Of a stretch of DNA of 64,000 bases, positions 8,470 to 19,300 are shown piece by piece. The notes under the pieces are model-generated. The model was not told the origin of the DNA, did no database searches, and worked only from the letters and a program-made list of their open reading frames with translations. The DNA is from JALZHR01 sp036388475 (GTDB lineage: Bacteria > Acidobacteriota > Blastocatellia > Pyrinomonadales > Pyrinomonadaceae), in contig DASVRT010000116.1 in assembly GCA_036388475.1 (NCBI GenBank), positions 68,359-132,358 of the forward strand. Direction: 5' to 3'. Both the position numbers and the translations under genes were made by a program. Positions within the stretch are counted from its first letter, which is position 1, and every line of letters starts with the position of its first letter.

Positions 8470-9720
8470 TTAGCTCGGCGCGGTGAAATTGTAGGTCAGA
8501 ATTCCTTTCGTTGCCGCATTCGGTTTGAATTTCGCTTTTCGCGCGGCTTGAACGGCGGAAAGTCTTAAAAGCGGATGACCGGAAATCGCATTCGCGCCGG
8601 TGACTTCGCCTTTCGCGTTGACCGTAATTTCCACGACGACTTCTCCCGAAGCGCGCGCCGCTTTGGCGGCGGGCGGATAAACCGGCGGCGGCAGCTCAAG
8701 CGCGGCATCGTTCAAATTGTTCTTGAGCACGTAGGGGCTGTCAGACGAATTTGTATTCGGTGACGAAGAAGGCGCCGGATTGGAATCGAGGCTTCTTTCT
8801 TTGCGCTGCTCCTGAACTTTTTTGATGACTTCGCTTATCGCGGTGTAGCTCCAAATGCTCAAACCGGCGATGCCGGTCGCGGCGAGTCCGAGAATTAAGA
8901 CGGCGCTCGCCGTCAGATACCAGCCCGCTTTTGAAGTTATCATCTGCGGCGTCCATATTTGCTGCGGCGCGCCCGTATTTAGCTGCGGCGCATCAGCCTG
9001 CGGAACCGGCGCGGGAAAAACCTGTCGATAAGCGACGATGCGCGCCGCAAATATCACCGGCGCAATGAAAAGCGCGCCGAAATAAAAAAGCATCATTCCC
9101 GCCAGAATCAATAAAGCTTCTAAAATTGTCAGAATAAACACGCCGAAAAAGTTTCCGAGAACGGCTCGAAATCCGAGCTTGACGGCTTCCAATCCGCTCA
9201 GATTACGCTCGATAATCAGCGGATAAACAAAAATCATCAAAGCGTTCAGCACCATTCCGACGAGCATCAAAACCAGAACTCCGCCGAATATAAAACCGAA
9301 AAAGCCGACCAGCAACGGGAAAACCTGTTCGGGAGGCGTTTTTTCGTCTATTTCCAAATTTCCCAGAGCGACTTGAAAACCGCCCATAGCGAATTGAAAA
9401 ACAAGTCCGAGAACGAACATCGGCACGGAGACGAAAAGCGAAGCGATAAAGGATTGCACGAAATACTGGAATCCTTTAAAAAGCGTGCTCGTATTAAACG
9501 GCTGATTGTAAAGGCGCGCCAGCAGGCACAGATAAATGCCGCACATTATCGGCGCGTTCAGCGGCGCCAGCGGAATACAACTGCCCGCGAGCATCACCAG
9601 CAGACCGACGATGACCACGCCGAGAAAATTTCCGTAAGCGCCCCGGAGCAACTGCCAGCCGCCGCTCAGACATTGCATGGGACGCACCGCGCCGCGGTTA
9701 AATGTAAATTCCGTTTGCAT
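8470..9720 (-). CDS. Polytopic membrane protein with C-terminal TonB domain
   Basis: The 416-residue protein begins behind an AAGGA site. Residues 20-230 contain about five to six hydrophobic segments (e.g. VVIVGLLVMLAGSCIPLAP, LVGFFGFIFGGVLVLMLVG), residues 270-295 one more, then a Ser/Pro/Asn-rich linker. A TonB C-terminal domain (residues 340-416) has the PPVYPPAAKAARASGEVVVE entry, GHPLLRLSAVQAARKAKF and a final YNF. TonB domains couple inner-membrane proton motive force to outer-membrane receptors. The usual single N-terminal anchor is replaced here by a multi-span module, so the role could be structural or regulatory. The AMIN-like gene lies 12 bp upstream, likely in one operon. Confidence 0.75.
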   Translation of the reverse strand: MQTEFTFNRGAVRPMQCLSGGWQLLRGAYGNFLGVVIVGLLVMLAGSCIPLAPLNAPIMCGIYLCLLARLYNQPFNTSTLFKGFQYFVQSFIASLFVSVPMFVLGLVFQFAMGGFQVALGNLEIDEKTPPEQVFPLLVGFFGFIFGGVLVLMLVGMVLNALMIFVYPLIIERNLSGLEAVKLGFRAVLGNFFGVFILTILEALLILAGMMLFYFGALFIAPVIFAARIVAYRQVFPAPVPQADAPQLNTGAPQQIWTPQMITSKAGWYLTASAVLILGLAATGIAGLSIWSYTAISEVIKKVQEQRKERSLDSNPAPSSSPNTNSSDSPYVLKNNLNDAALELPPPVYPPAAKAARASGEVVVEITVNAKGEVTGANAISGHPLLRLSAVQAARKAKFKPNAATKGILTYNFTAPS

Positions 9721-9732
9721 TAATTTTTCCTT

Positions 9733-10266
9733 TTATTGTTTGAAATCAACCACCAGACGCGCCGGGTTGGAAAGCTCGCGGACGCGGTAAAGTTTTTTCG
9801 CTTTCAGACCGACGGCTAAGGATAAAACGCCTTCCCACCAGTTCGACATTTTTATTTCGTTGATAACCGGCAGATTTAATTTTTCTTTCGGAAACTCCAG
9901 CCGCTCGTTCGGGAAATCGCCGCTTTCCGGCGTTCCGACGGCGTAAAACGAAACCTCGACGAAAGCCTTGCCGCTGATTTTCACCTTCTCGCCGCTTTCG
10001 CCCAGCCAAATCGGCGGCTCGACGTAATTAACCGTGTAGTTCGGCAAATCGCCTTTAAACTCGAACGCCACGCGGTCGTAACCCGAATGTTTTCCGACTT
10101 TGACCCTCACAAACCCGGTGTTTTCATACTTTTTCCCGCGCGAAACAGGTTTGTTCGTCCACGCGTTGACGCTGCCTTTATTCGGGTAAAACTGCGCCGC
10201 CGCGGGCGAGATAAAAACGATAGACAGTAAAAAACTTAGAATCAATAATTTTCGATAAATTTTCAT
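9733..10266 (-). CDS. Exported AMIN-like domain protein
   Basis: This 177-residue secreted protein opens with a signal peptide (LLILSFLLSIVFISPAAAQ). The remaining 150 residues form one beta-rich domain with the pattern VKVGKHSGYDRVAFEFKG, then VEVSFYAVGTP and a closing NPARLVVDFKQ. This is the layout of AMIN/AMIN-like domains, which localise or bind at the cell wall or outer membrane. The gene runs into the TonB-family gene 12 bp downstream, suggesting an envelope-linked pair. The function is inferred from the domain only. Confidence 0.65.
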   Translation of the reverse strand: MKIYRKLLILSFLLSIVFISPAAAQFYPNKGSVNAWTNKPVSRGKKYENTGFVRVKVGKHSGYDRVAFEFKGDLPNYTVNYVEPPIWLGESGEKVKISGKAFVEVSFYAVGTPESGDFPNERLEFPKEKLNLPVINEIKMSNWWEGVLSLAVGLKAKKLYRVRELSNPARLVVDFKQ

Positions 10267-10321
10267 AAAAATTTCTTTGGTAAAACCGTTATTTATTGAC
10301 TGTTAATCGCCGCGCTTTTTG

Positions 10322-10356
10322 CCAAAGAAAAAAGAGGCGGGAAAATTCCCGCCTCT
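10322..10356 (-). terminator. Terminator of the giant gene
   Basis: On the minus strand the stem AGAGGCGGGAA paired with TTCCCGCCTCT (10333-10343 and 10346-10356) is followed by TTTTTCTTT. It lies 35 bp beyond the giant gene's stop codon and ends its transcript before the AMIN-like gene. Confidence 0.88.
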
Positions 10357-10366
10357 GCAAGTTAAC

Positions 10367-10396
10367 CGTTAATAAGCGGCGTAACCGTTATTAACG
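10367..10396. repeat. Inverted repeat covering the giant gene's stop codon
   Basis: CGTTAATAA at 10367-10375 and its exact complement at 10388-10396 form a 9-bp stem. The stop codon of the giant gene (10391-10393) lies inside the right arm. This is a short example of the stop-codon-associated inverted repeats seen elsewhere in the window. Confidence 0.6.
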
Positions 10397-13300
10397 TGGT
10401 TGATATGCCGCCGGAACCGGCACGTCGGCGTTTTGTCCCCATTGCTGAGCGACAAAAGCGCCGTCCGAACTTCTCAGAACATACCAGAAGCCATTCGACG
10501 GACGGAAGACCGTGATGTCCGCTCTGCCGTCGCCGTCAATGTCGGCTGCCATCGGAATGTCTCCGGTCGTGCCGAACTGCACGGCGCGGAAGGCTCCCGT
10601 CTGACTCTGGAGAATGTACCAGGTGTTGTCACGATAGACCGTAAAGTCCGTTCTGCCGTCGCCGTCAAAGTCGCCGACCACCGGAACGTCGCTGCCCAAG
10701 CCGAACTGCTGCGCGACGAACGCGCCGTCCGAACTGCGAAGGACATACCAGTTACCGTTGCGGTAAACCGCCACGTCAGTCTTTGCGTCGCCGTCATAGT
10801 CGCCCTGAACCGGACGGTCGCCGCTTTGTCCGAACTGAATCGAATCAAAGTTCGCATTCGGGACGCCGGTCGGTCTGGCGATATACCAGACTCCGGTTGA
10901 CGGACGGAAGACAGCCAAATCGGTTCTGCCGTCGCCATTGTAGTCGCCCTGAACCGGAATGTCGGTCGAGTTGCCGAACTGCGCCGCGACAAAACCGAAG
11001 TCGGAACTGCGCTGGATATACCACATGCCTTCAGACGGGCGGAAGACAGCCAAATCGGTTCTGCCGTCGCCGTCGTAGTCGCCTGGGACAATTTTGTCGC
11101 CGTTCGCGCCGAACTGTCTGGCATTCAGAATCTGGCTCGTGCTCGGCAGAATATACCAGTAGCCGTCTGCCGGACGCCAGACGCTGAAGTCCGACTTACG
11201 GTCGCCGTCAAAGTCAGCGATAACGGCGCGGTCATTGTCAATGATTATGCCGACGCCCTGACCATCAGTGATGGTGGCGTTTGTCGGATTACTCAGATTG
11301 ACAAAGAACGTTTCGTTAGCTTCCTTGATAGCATCGCCGATAATCGTCACGTTTATCGTCTGGGTCGTCGTGCCCGGATTAAAGGTCAAGGTTCCGCTGG
11401 TCGCGACATAATCCGTACCGGCTGTCGCCGTTCCGTTTGCCGTCGCATACTGCACGGTGACCGCCGTACTGTTCGGGTTGGTGACCGTTACCGTAAAGGT
11501 CGCCGTGCTCATTCCCGCATCGCCCTCGACAACGGTGACATCGTTAATCGAAATCGACGGGACGACCGGCATCGGGTCATTCTCGACGATGGTTACCGTC
11601 GCCGCCGAAGGCGTTCCCAATATCGCTCCGCCCTGCGGATTGACAAGCGTTACGGTGAAGGTTTCATTGCCTTCAAAAACCGCATCGTCACAAATCTGAA
11701 CGGTAAAGGTCTGGCTGGCTTGACCTTCGGCAAAATTGACCGTGCCGCCGGTGTTGATGTAATCAACGCCCGCGCCGCAAGCCGCGCCGCCCGTTGCCGT
11801 TCCGTTGGCTAACATATAATCAACGGAAACCGCGCCGACCGTGCCGCTGGTTCGATTAACCGTGACCGTCACCGTGCCGCCGTTTTCGGGAACCGAATAG
11901 GTTGCCGAACTGAGCGACAGAGTTCCCGGCAGCGTCAGGACAACTTCATCCGCACCGATGTCAGGCGTCGCATCGCGGGTCTGACCGTCAATGTCGGTCG
12001 TGATTCCCGCAATCGTCGTACCCATATTAATCATCGGGCTTCCGGCTTGCAGGTGCAGGTCGGTCGCCGAAACGAATAACGGGTCAACTGCCTTCGAGTT
12101 GGCGTCCTGCCCGGTTGCCGTGCGCCATTCTTCAATGGTCGCGCGAGCGCCGCCGAGGAAGCCGAGGGAACCGGTCGAGAAGTAATCGTTGAAGTCAATC
12201 GACGAGTAGACGGTATTCGCCGCGCCGCTATAGAACGCATAGCGAGTCGCGCCTGCCGTCTGCGTATTGGCGAAGATGTTGTTGCGAACATCCAAAGCTC
12301 CCGCAGCCGTCACGGTTGACTGAACTATCATCGCGGCGGTCGTTCCCGAAGTTTGATTGGTATTCAGATTTACCGAGTTGTGGTAAATCTTGTAACCCGC
12401 GCCGCTCGCAACGTTGATGCCGAAGCCGTTGCTAGCCAGCGTCGCCGAACCGAGCGCCGTCACGTCGTAAACGAAGTTGTTGGCGACCGTCACGTTTGAC
12501 GCCGTCGAAGTGGTAATAAAATGCACGCCGTTGGCGCCCGTGCCGGTGGCACTGACGTTCTTGATTTCGTGAATTATATTGTTGGTAGCCACGCCGCCGT
12601 TGACGAGCAGACCGATTTGGATACCGCTCATCGACGCCGTCGTCGTCGCCGATGACTGGATGCCGTGAATCAGGTTGCCGGAAACCGTAAAGTTCTGGGA
12701 ATTACCGATGAGCATACCGCGGAAGGAGTTTCTGTTTCCTGCCGTGGTCGAGCCCATTTCATTTCCGGTAACTAACCAGTTCTGGTCGAAGTTTGCGGCT
12801 GCCAGACCGCCGCGCAGATACATCGAGTTCTGCACGCGGTAAATCCAGTTGTTCTGAATCGTGTTGTTGCTGTTCGCGGCTTCGGCGTCGGCGCCGATTG
12901 TCACGCCGCTGCCGGTTAAAATGCCGGCGGTGGTCTGCGTCGCCCCAGTCGCGCCGTTGATAATACAATTCTTAATCGTATTATTGTTCGACCCGTTGCT
13001 GGCGCTGGCGCTTCTTATCCAAATGACCGTGGAAGTTCCCGTCTGATTATTGGTAATCGTCAGACTGCGGTCTGTTCCACCCGATAACGAACCGTCGATG
13101 GTGACGTTGTCCGCGCCATTCAGAATAATCAAGCCCGTGTTTGCCGGAGCCGTGCCCGAAATAGTTCGCGCCGCTCCGCTCGGTTTAATCGTCACGCTGA
13201 ATCCGCCTGCCAGCTGGTTGAGCGGGACAGCGCCGGTTTCAGCCGTCAAATCGGAAATGATGTTGATGACGACGTTGCCGGAGGCTCCCAGCAGATTAAG

Positions 13301-16300
13301 GTCGGCAAAGATACCGCCCGGATTGGTCAGCGATGTGTAATCGCCGCCCGTGCCGACCGTTATAGTTCCCGTCACCGGCGCGCGCACCTGGAAGCTGCCG
13401 GTTATCTGGTTATTCGCCGGATTCGAATCCGGAGTCAAAACGGTCGCCGTCATGTTATACGTTCCCACCGCCGTGAATGCGGGCGCGGCGGCGAACGTGA
13501 CGATAATGGGCTGACCCGGGTTAATCGTCGCGATAGTCTGCGTGTCCGAGTAGTTGTAACCGCCCGGACCGGTAATCGTGAACTGGACGCTCACGTTCGT
13601 CTGCACCGCCGAACCGACATTGGTAAATCTCGCTTGCGGCGAGACGGTTGTGCCCGTCGTAACAGTGCTGTTCGGAACCGGAACGAGAATCGAAACCGCG
13701 GCAATGTCGTTGGCTGGCGGCGGATTGCCGACAAACTCGTCGGCACCGATGTCCGGCGTGGCAGCATTGCGCGTTTCCAGATCAATATCGTCCACTACGC
13801 CGACCGCTGCGCCGCCCGATTCGAGCCGCGTCGGCGTTCCAGCCGGAATATGCAGATCCGTGTTGGAAACAAACGGCGGCGGAGCCGAGGTGGCAAACGA
13901 AGCGTTATCGTTGGTGCCGGCAGCCGACAGCGTGCTGCTGTAAGCCCGGAAGTTCGAAGCCGGTGTAGTCGATGTCGGATCAAAGTTTTCCGCCAAAAAT
14001 TCACCCGTTCCGAACGTCGTGCCGACCTGTGCCATACGGCTGTTAGCATCCGTTCCCTGATAATACGCGTTGTTATTCAAGGTCAGATTCATCGCGCTGG
14101 TTCCGGCGGACGGCAGCGCGATAGCCACGTGCCGCGTTCCGGTCGGATTTCCGCCCGTAATCTGATTGGAGAAGATGTTGTTTCTGACATCGAGTCCGGT
14201 CTGAGTGGTCGCGACTATCAAAAATGCGGCGGTCAGATTCGTGCTCGTCACGCCCGGCATCACTCCGTAGAGATTAACCGAGTTGTGATAAATATCGTGT
14301 CCGGTTCCCGCAGCGATACGAATACCGTATGCGCCGAAGGTCGAGCCGAACGCGCCCGTGCCGGCGGTCTGATTGTTTATGACGCCGGACACGAAGTTGT
14401 TTCTCACCACGTGGTCGTTTCCGCCGCCGAGATTGATACCGAATGCCGACCACGTCGAAGGATTATTGTTCATGACGCGGTTGACGCGGTTTTTCTCAAT
14501 CGTAGCGCCGGTGATAGCCGTGCTGTTGACGCCGACGTTGATGCCGTGCGTCGAGGCACTCGAAGCGACATAACCTTCGACATAAACGGTATTGCCGGAA
14601 ATCAAGGCGTTGGTCGAGCCCTGCGCGGTGATGCCGATGGCGGTCACCTGGTTGGCTTCTCCGGCGACCGGATTACCGATTAAGTTGTTCGTGATTTGCA
14701 GTCCGGGGAACACGCTCGTCGCCGAGCCGTTAATGGAAATCGCCCGTGCCGCCGTCACGACACTGTTGTTGTTGACGGTCAAGTTGGTCGCGGTTGCTCC
14801 GGCACCGACGCCTGTCGAAACCGATGTAATCGCGGCGGGAGCCGTGGTTGTGCTCACGGTCGAAGCTCCGGGACCTGCCAGAATACCGAACGTCGTATTT
14901 TCGGTGCCGGTCGTGGAGGTCGCCGTCGCGATGTTTCTGCCCGTCGAATTTCCGACAATATTCAGGTTTCTGAAAATATCGTTGTCCGCCAAGTTGATGA
15001 TGGTTGCCGCCAGCGCAATACGGATAACCGAAGTAAAGTTCACCGTATTGGCAGCCGTATTCTGAAGCGTCAGGTTGCGATTCGTGCCGCCCGTATTCGG
15101 ATTGTCGCCGTCAATCGTCACGTTATCCGCGCCGTTGAGTTCGATTAATCCGCGTCCGGCGACCGTTGGACCGGCAACCGTCACGCCGTCATTCATCGGT
15201 CTGATGACTATCGAAGTATAGGATGCCGCGCCCGCGCCGCTGCCGTTTAAAACAATCGCGCCGGTTTCGGTCGTGCTGGCGTTGATGTCAACCGTGACCG
15301 CACCGCTGTGCGTTCCGGCATTGATTGCCGCAACTGCTTCGCCGAGCGTCATATAAGCGACGTTGCCCGGATTGACAACGACGTTGCCTGCCGGCGGTGT
15401 GTCGTCATCCGTAATGGTCAACACAGCCGTATTCTGCACTCCGACGGTCGCACCGCCGGTGGCGTTGCTCAACATCAGATTAATGGTCTCATTAGCTTTC
15501 GGAGTTGCGTCGGGGCAAATCGTTACGGTGAACGTTTGCGACGTGACGCCGCCCGCGAAAGTCAGCGTGCCGGAAGTATTGAGATAATCAATACCCGCGT
15601 CACACGATGCACCGCCGGTTGCCGTGCCGCCCGCAACGGTTGCGAAATCAACCGTGACCGAACCGTCACTGCCGCCCGTGCGGTTGACTGTAACAGTCGC
15701 CGTGCCGCCGCTTTCGCTGACCGTGTAAGTCGCCGAACTGAAGGCAAGCGTGCCCGGCTGCGCCACATCGTCATCCGTTATGGTAACAACTGCCGATGAC
15801 GGCGTACCGATGGTCGCTCCGCCCGTCGCGCCCGAAAGCGTAATGGTGAAGGTTTCGTTGCCTTCAACCAATGTATCGTTGCAAATCGTGACGTTGAACG
15901 ACTGGCTGGTTTGTCCGGTTGCAAAGGTCACCGAGCCGCCGGTGTTGTTGTAATCAACGCCCGCCGCGCAGGATGAGCCGCCGGTTGCCGTGCCGTCGGT
16001 GAAACCGAAGTTTACCGAAACCTCGCCGTCCGAGCCGCCTGTGCGATTGATAGTCACCGCCACCGAGCTGCCCGCTTCACCGACCGTGTAAGTCGCCGCG
16101 CTCAGCGCCAGAGTTCCCGCCACCGGAGCGTTGACATTGGTAATTGTCAAGACCGAAGTCGAAGGCGTTCCCAAAGTTGCGCCCGCCGGGCTGGACAGCG
16201 TCAGGTTGATGGTTTCATCGCCTTTCACAATCGCGTCCGAGCAAAGCTGAACGTTAAAGGTTTTGCTCGTTTCGCCTCCGGCAAAGTTTATTGTGCCGTT

Positions 16301-19300
16301 CGTCGTGACATAATCAACCCCTGTCTCACATGTCGCGCCGCCGGTCGCCGTGCCGTTCGAGGTTGCGTAGCTAACCGAGCTTTCCCCGGTCGTGTCGCCC
16401 GAGCGCGTCACGGTAATGGTCGCGCTGGTGCCTTCGGCTCCCGTATAAGTCGCCGAGCTGAACTGCACCGTCGGCGCGACGAAATTCACAATCTCATCCG
16501 CCCCGATGTCAGGCACCGCATCACGCGTGTTGCCGTCAATATCGGTCGTTATACCGGCTATCGGCGTTCCCATTGCGATCAGAGTGCTTGTCGCTTGCAG
16601 GTGTAAATCGGTTGACGAAACGAAGAGCGGGTCAACCGATTTCGAGTTGGCATCCTGACCGCTTGCCGTCTGCCAATCTGCCAGCGTCAAAGCGTCGGTC
16701 GTGCCGACTCTGCCGACAATCGCCTGCGCGTTTGCCGCCGGAACATACAAATCGTTGTAGTTCGAGCCGCCCGTTCCCCAGACGAAGCTGGCGGGAATTT
16801 TGATTGCGCCGTGTTTCAGCGTCGCCGTATTGGAAGTTAAATCGACAAACGAGATGTTGTCTTTCAGCGTCAAGTTCACCACGGTCGTGGACGGAATTTG
16901 AATGCCGAATGACGAAGTGCTCGAAGTCGACGACAGGAGCGGGTCGAGGTCGCCCGCCATGTAGATGCTGTTGAAAGCGACCGTGTCGCCTTTACCCGAA
17001 GCGATTCCCAGACTCGCGCTGTTGTCGCCTAACGTTCCGTTCGCGCGGACGTTCCAGATAAAGTTATTGACGGTTTTGTTCAGCGTATCGTTCGCGCCGT
17101 TTCCGCCCGCCATAAAGATACCGACCGCCGAGAAAGTATTTTCTTCGACAATGTCGTGAACTTTGTTGGCGCCAATCGTGGTGTTGGAAACCGCCAAATC
17201 GCCGAACGTCGTTTCCGACCAACCGTTAAAGGCGTGCGCGATGCCGAATTTGTCATAACTGCCGCCGCTCGAAGTTTGCGCTTCGAGGACGCCGACAAAG
17301 CGGACTTCGTTGCCCGTCACGGTCGCGCCGTTCGTCAGGTTGAAAATAATTCCGGCTCGACCGATTTGGTCTGCGCCGAACGCCGCCGGTCCAATCAGGT
17401 TATTTGAAATAACCGTATTCTGAACCTGATTCGCGGCGCTTTCGCCCGACGAGTAAATGCCGATATTTACTTTCGTAATCGCGTTGTTGATAAACGAGTT
17501 GTTGTCGTTATCCGCGCCGCTGTTGCCGAGCAGAGCGCCGCCGTGCGAAATACCGTAAGTGACATTGGTGCTGGTGCTCTGGTCTGCGCCGCAGGACAAG
17601 TTGGTGTTCTTAACCGTGTTGTTAGTCGCGCCCGCGCCCGCGCCGAGACTGCTGATTTGAATCGCCGCCGTATTAGTGGCGGTGCTGTTGTTGGTGATGG
17701 TCAGACTGCGGTCTGTGCCGCCGCCGGTCGAACCGTCAATCGTCACTCTGTCCGCGCCGTTGAGCCGGACGAGCGCGCCCGTGGCGTTGGTGCCGGAAAT
17801 GACGCGCGCCGCGCCGGTCGGCTTAATCGTCACGGTGTAAGTTCCCGGTGTCGCGCCTTCTTCGACGAGTTGATTTAAGGCAATCGCGCCGGTTTCAAGG
17901 GTCAAATCCGAAGTGATGTTGATTGTTACGTTGTTCGTCAAAACACCCGAATTCAACGCCCTGAACAATCCGCCGGCGTCGTTGTTCGTCAAGCTGGTAT
18001 AAGTTTCGCCTGTTCCGACATTAGCCGAAGCCGTGAATCCCGACACAATCGTGTAGGTGTTCGGATTGGTCGGCGGCGTCGTGACGTTGTTAACATCCGT
18101 CGCGGCAAATCCGGCGCTCGGATTTGAGCCGACGTTGCCGTTCACGTCCTGCGCGACGACAAAGTAATCAATCACATCGTTGGTCGTCGCTCCGCCGACA
18201 AGCGTGTAATCAATCGTGCAGTCATAATTGTTTCCGCTGACGAAAACACACTGCGTCGAGAAATACGCGCCGCCGTTTTTGCGGAAGTAGATGCGCGGCG
18301 AGTTTGCGCCGCCCGCGATACCGCTCAAGTCGGTAATCGTCACGGAAATCGTTCGGTTAGCCGTCGAAGTCGTGTTGACCAGAGGCGTATAAGTAATCGT
18401 CGGCGCGCTTAAATCGATAGGAACTCCGGTAAATTCGTCCGCGCCGATGTCCGGCGTGCTCGCGTTGCGCGTGTTGCCGTCAAAGTCGTCGGTGATGCCC
18501 GAGACCGGAATGCCGCCCGATTCGAGCTGCGTCGGCGTTGCCGGATTGATATGCAGGAACGTCGCGCTTGAGCCGGTCGTGCTCAGGAAATTCGGATTTT
18601 CCGTCACCGAATTGGAATCGCGCGGCGTGACGCGAGCTTTGTATTGCGCCAGCGTCTGGTCGGCATTCGTGCCGTCGTAGTAAATCAGACGGGTCGCGCT
18701 CGGCGTTCCCGCGTAAAAGTCGTTGTTGTTGGAAGCCGCGTTGTAATTATCCAGCGCCGTGCCCGAGCGTCGGTAAGCGACCGTCAAGCCCGTTCCGTTC
18801 GGCGTCGAAAGGTTTACGAAAATATTGTTTCTGGAAGTCAGCGATGCGGTTGTCGCGGTCGCGCTGACCGTATGAAAGAGCGCCGAAGAACCGAAGTTCG
18901 CGCCCGATGAAGTCGCGTTCAAATAAACCGTATTGAACGATAAGTTGACGTTTGAAACCGTCGTGGTCGAGGTGACGTTGATGCCGATTAACGGGTTCGT
19001 CGCGCTGACCGCCGGCGTCCGCAGATCGCCGATAAGATTGTTGAAAACATTAACGGTCGTTCCGCCGGAAACCAGAATGCCGTTGACCGAGCCGGCGGCG
19101 TTGTTGTTTTCGAGATTGTAAATCTTGTTGCGGAAAAAGTTTTTGGTCGTGCCGGCTGAGTTCAACATACCGACGACCGCTCCGGTTCCGGTTCCGGTCA
19201 AAGTGTGAACCGTGTTGAGCGAGAAATTTTCGGTTGTTCCCGACGCCGAGGCAATGCCGAAAATCGAGCCGCCGTTCGTAATATTGCTGACGAGATTATT

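Noticed and set aside
13634..14683. Long plus-strand open frame of 349 codons and several similar ones opposite the giant gene
   Set aside because: They lie antisense to clearly coding beta-helix sequence, have Arg/Val-rich biased composition without motifs, and lack ribosome sites.
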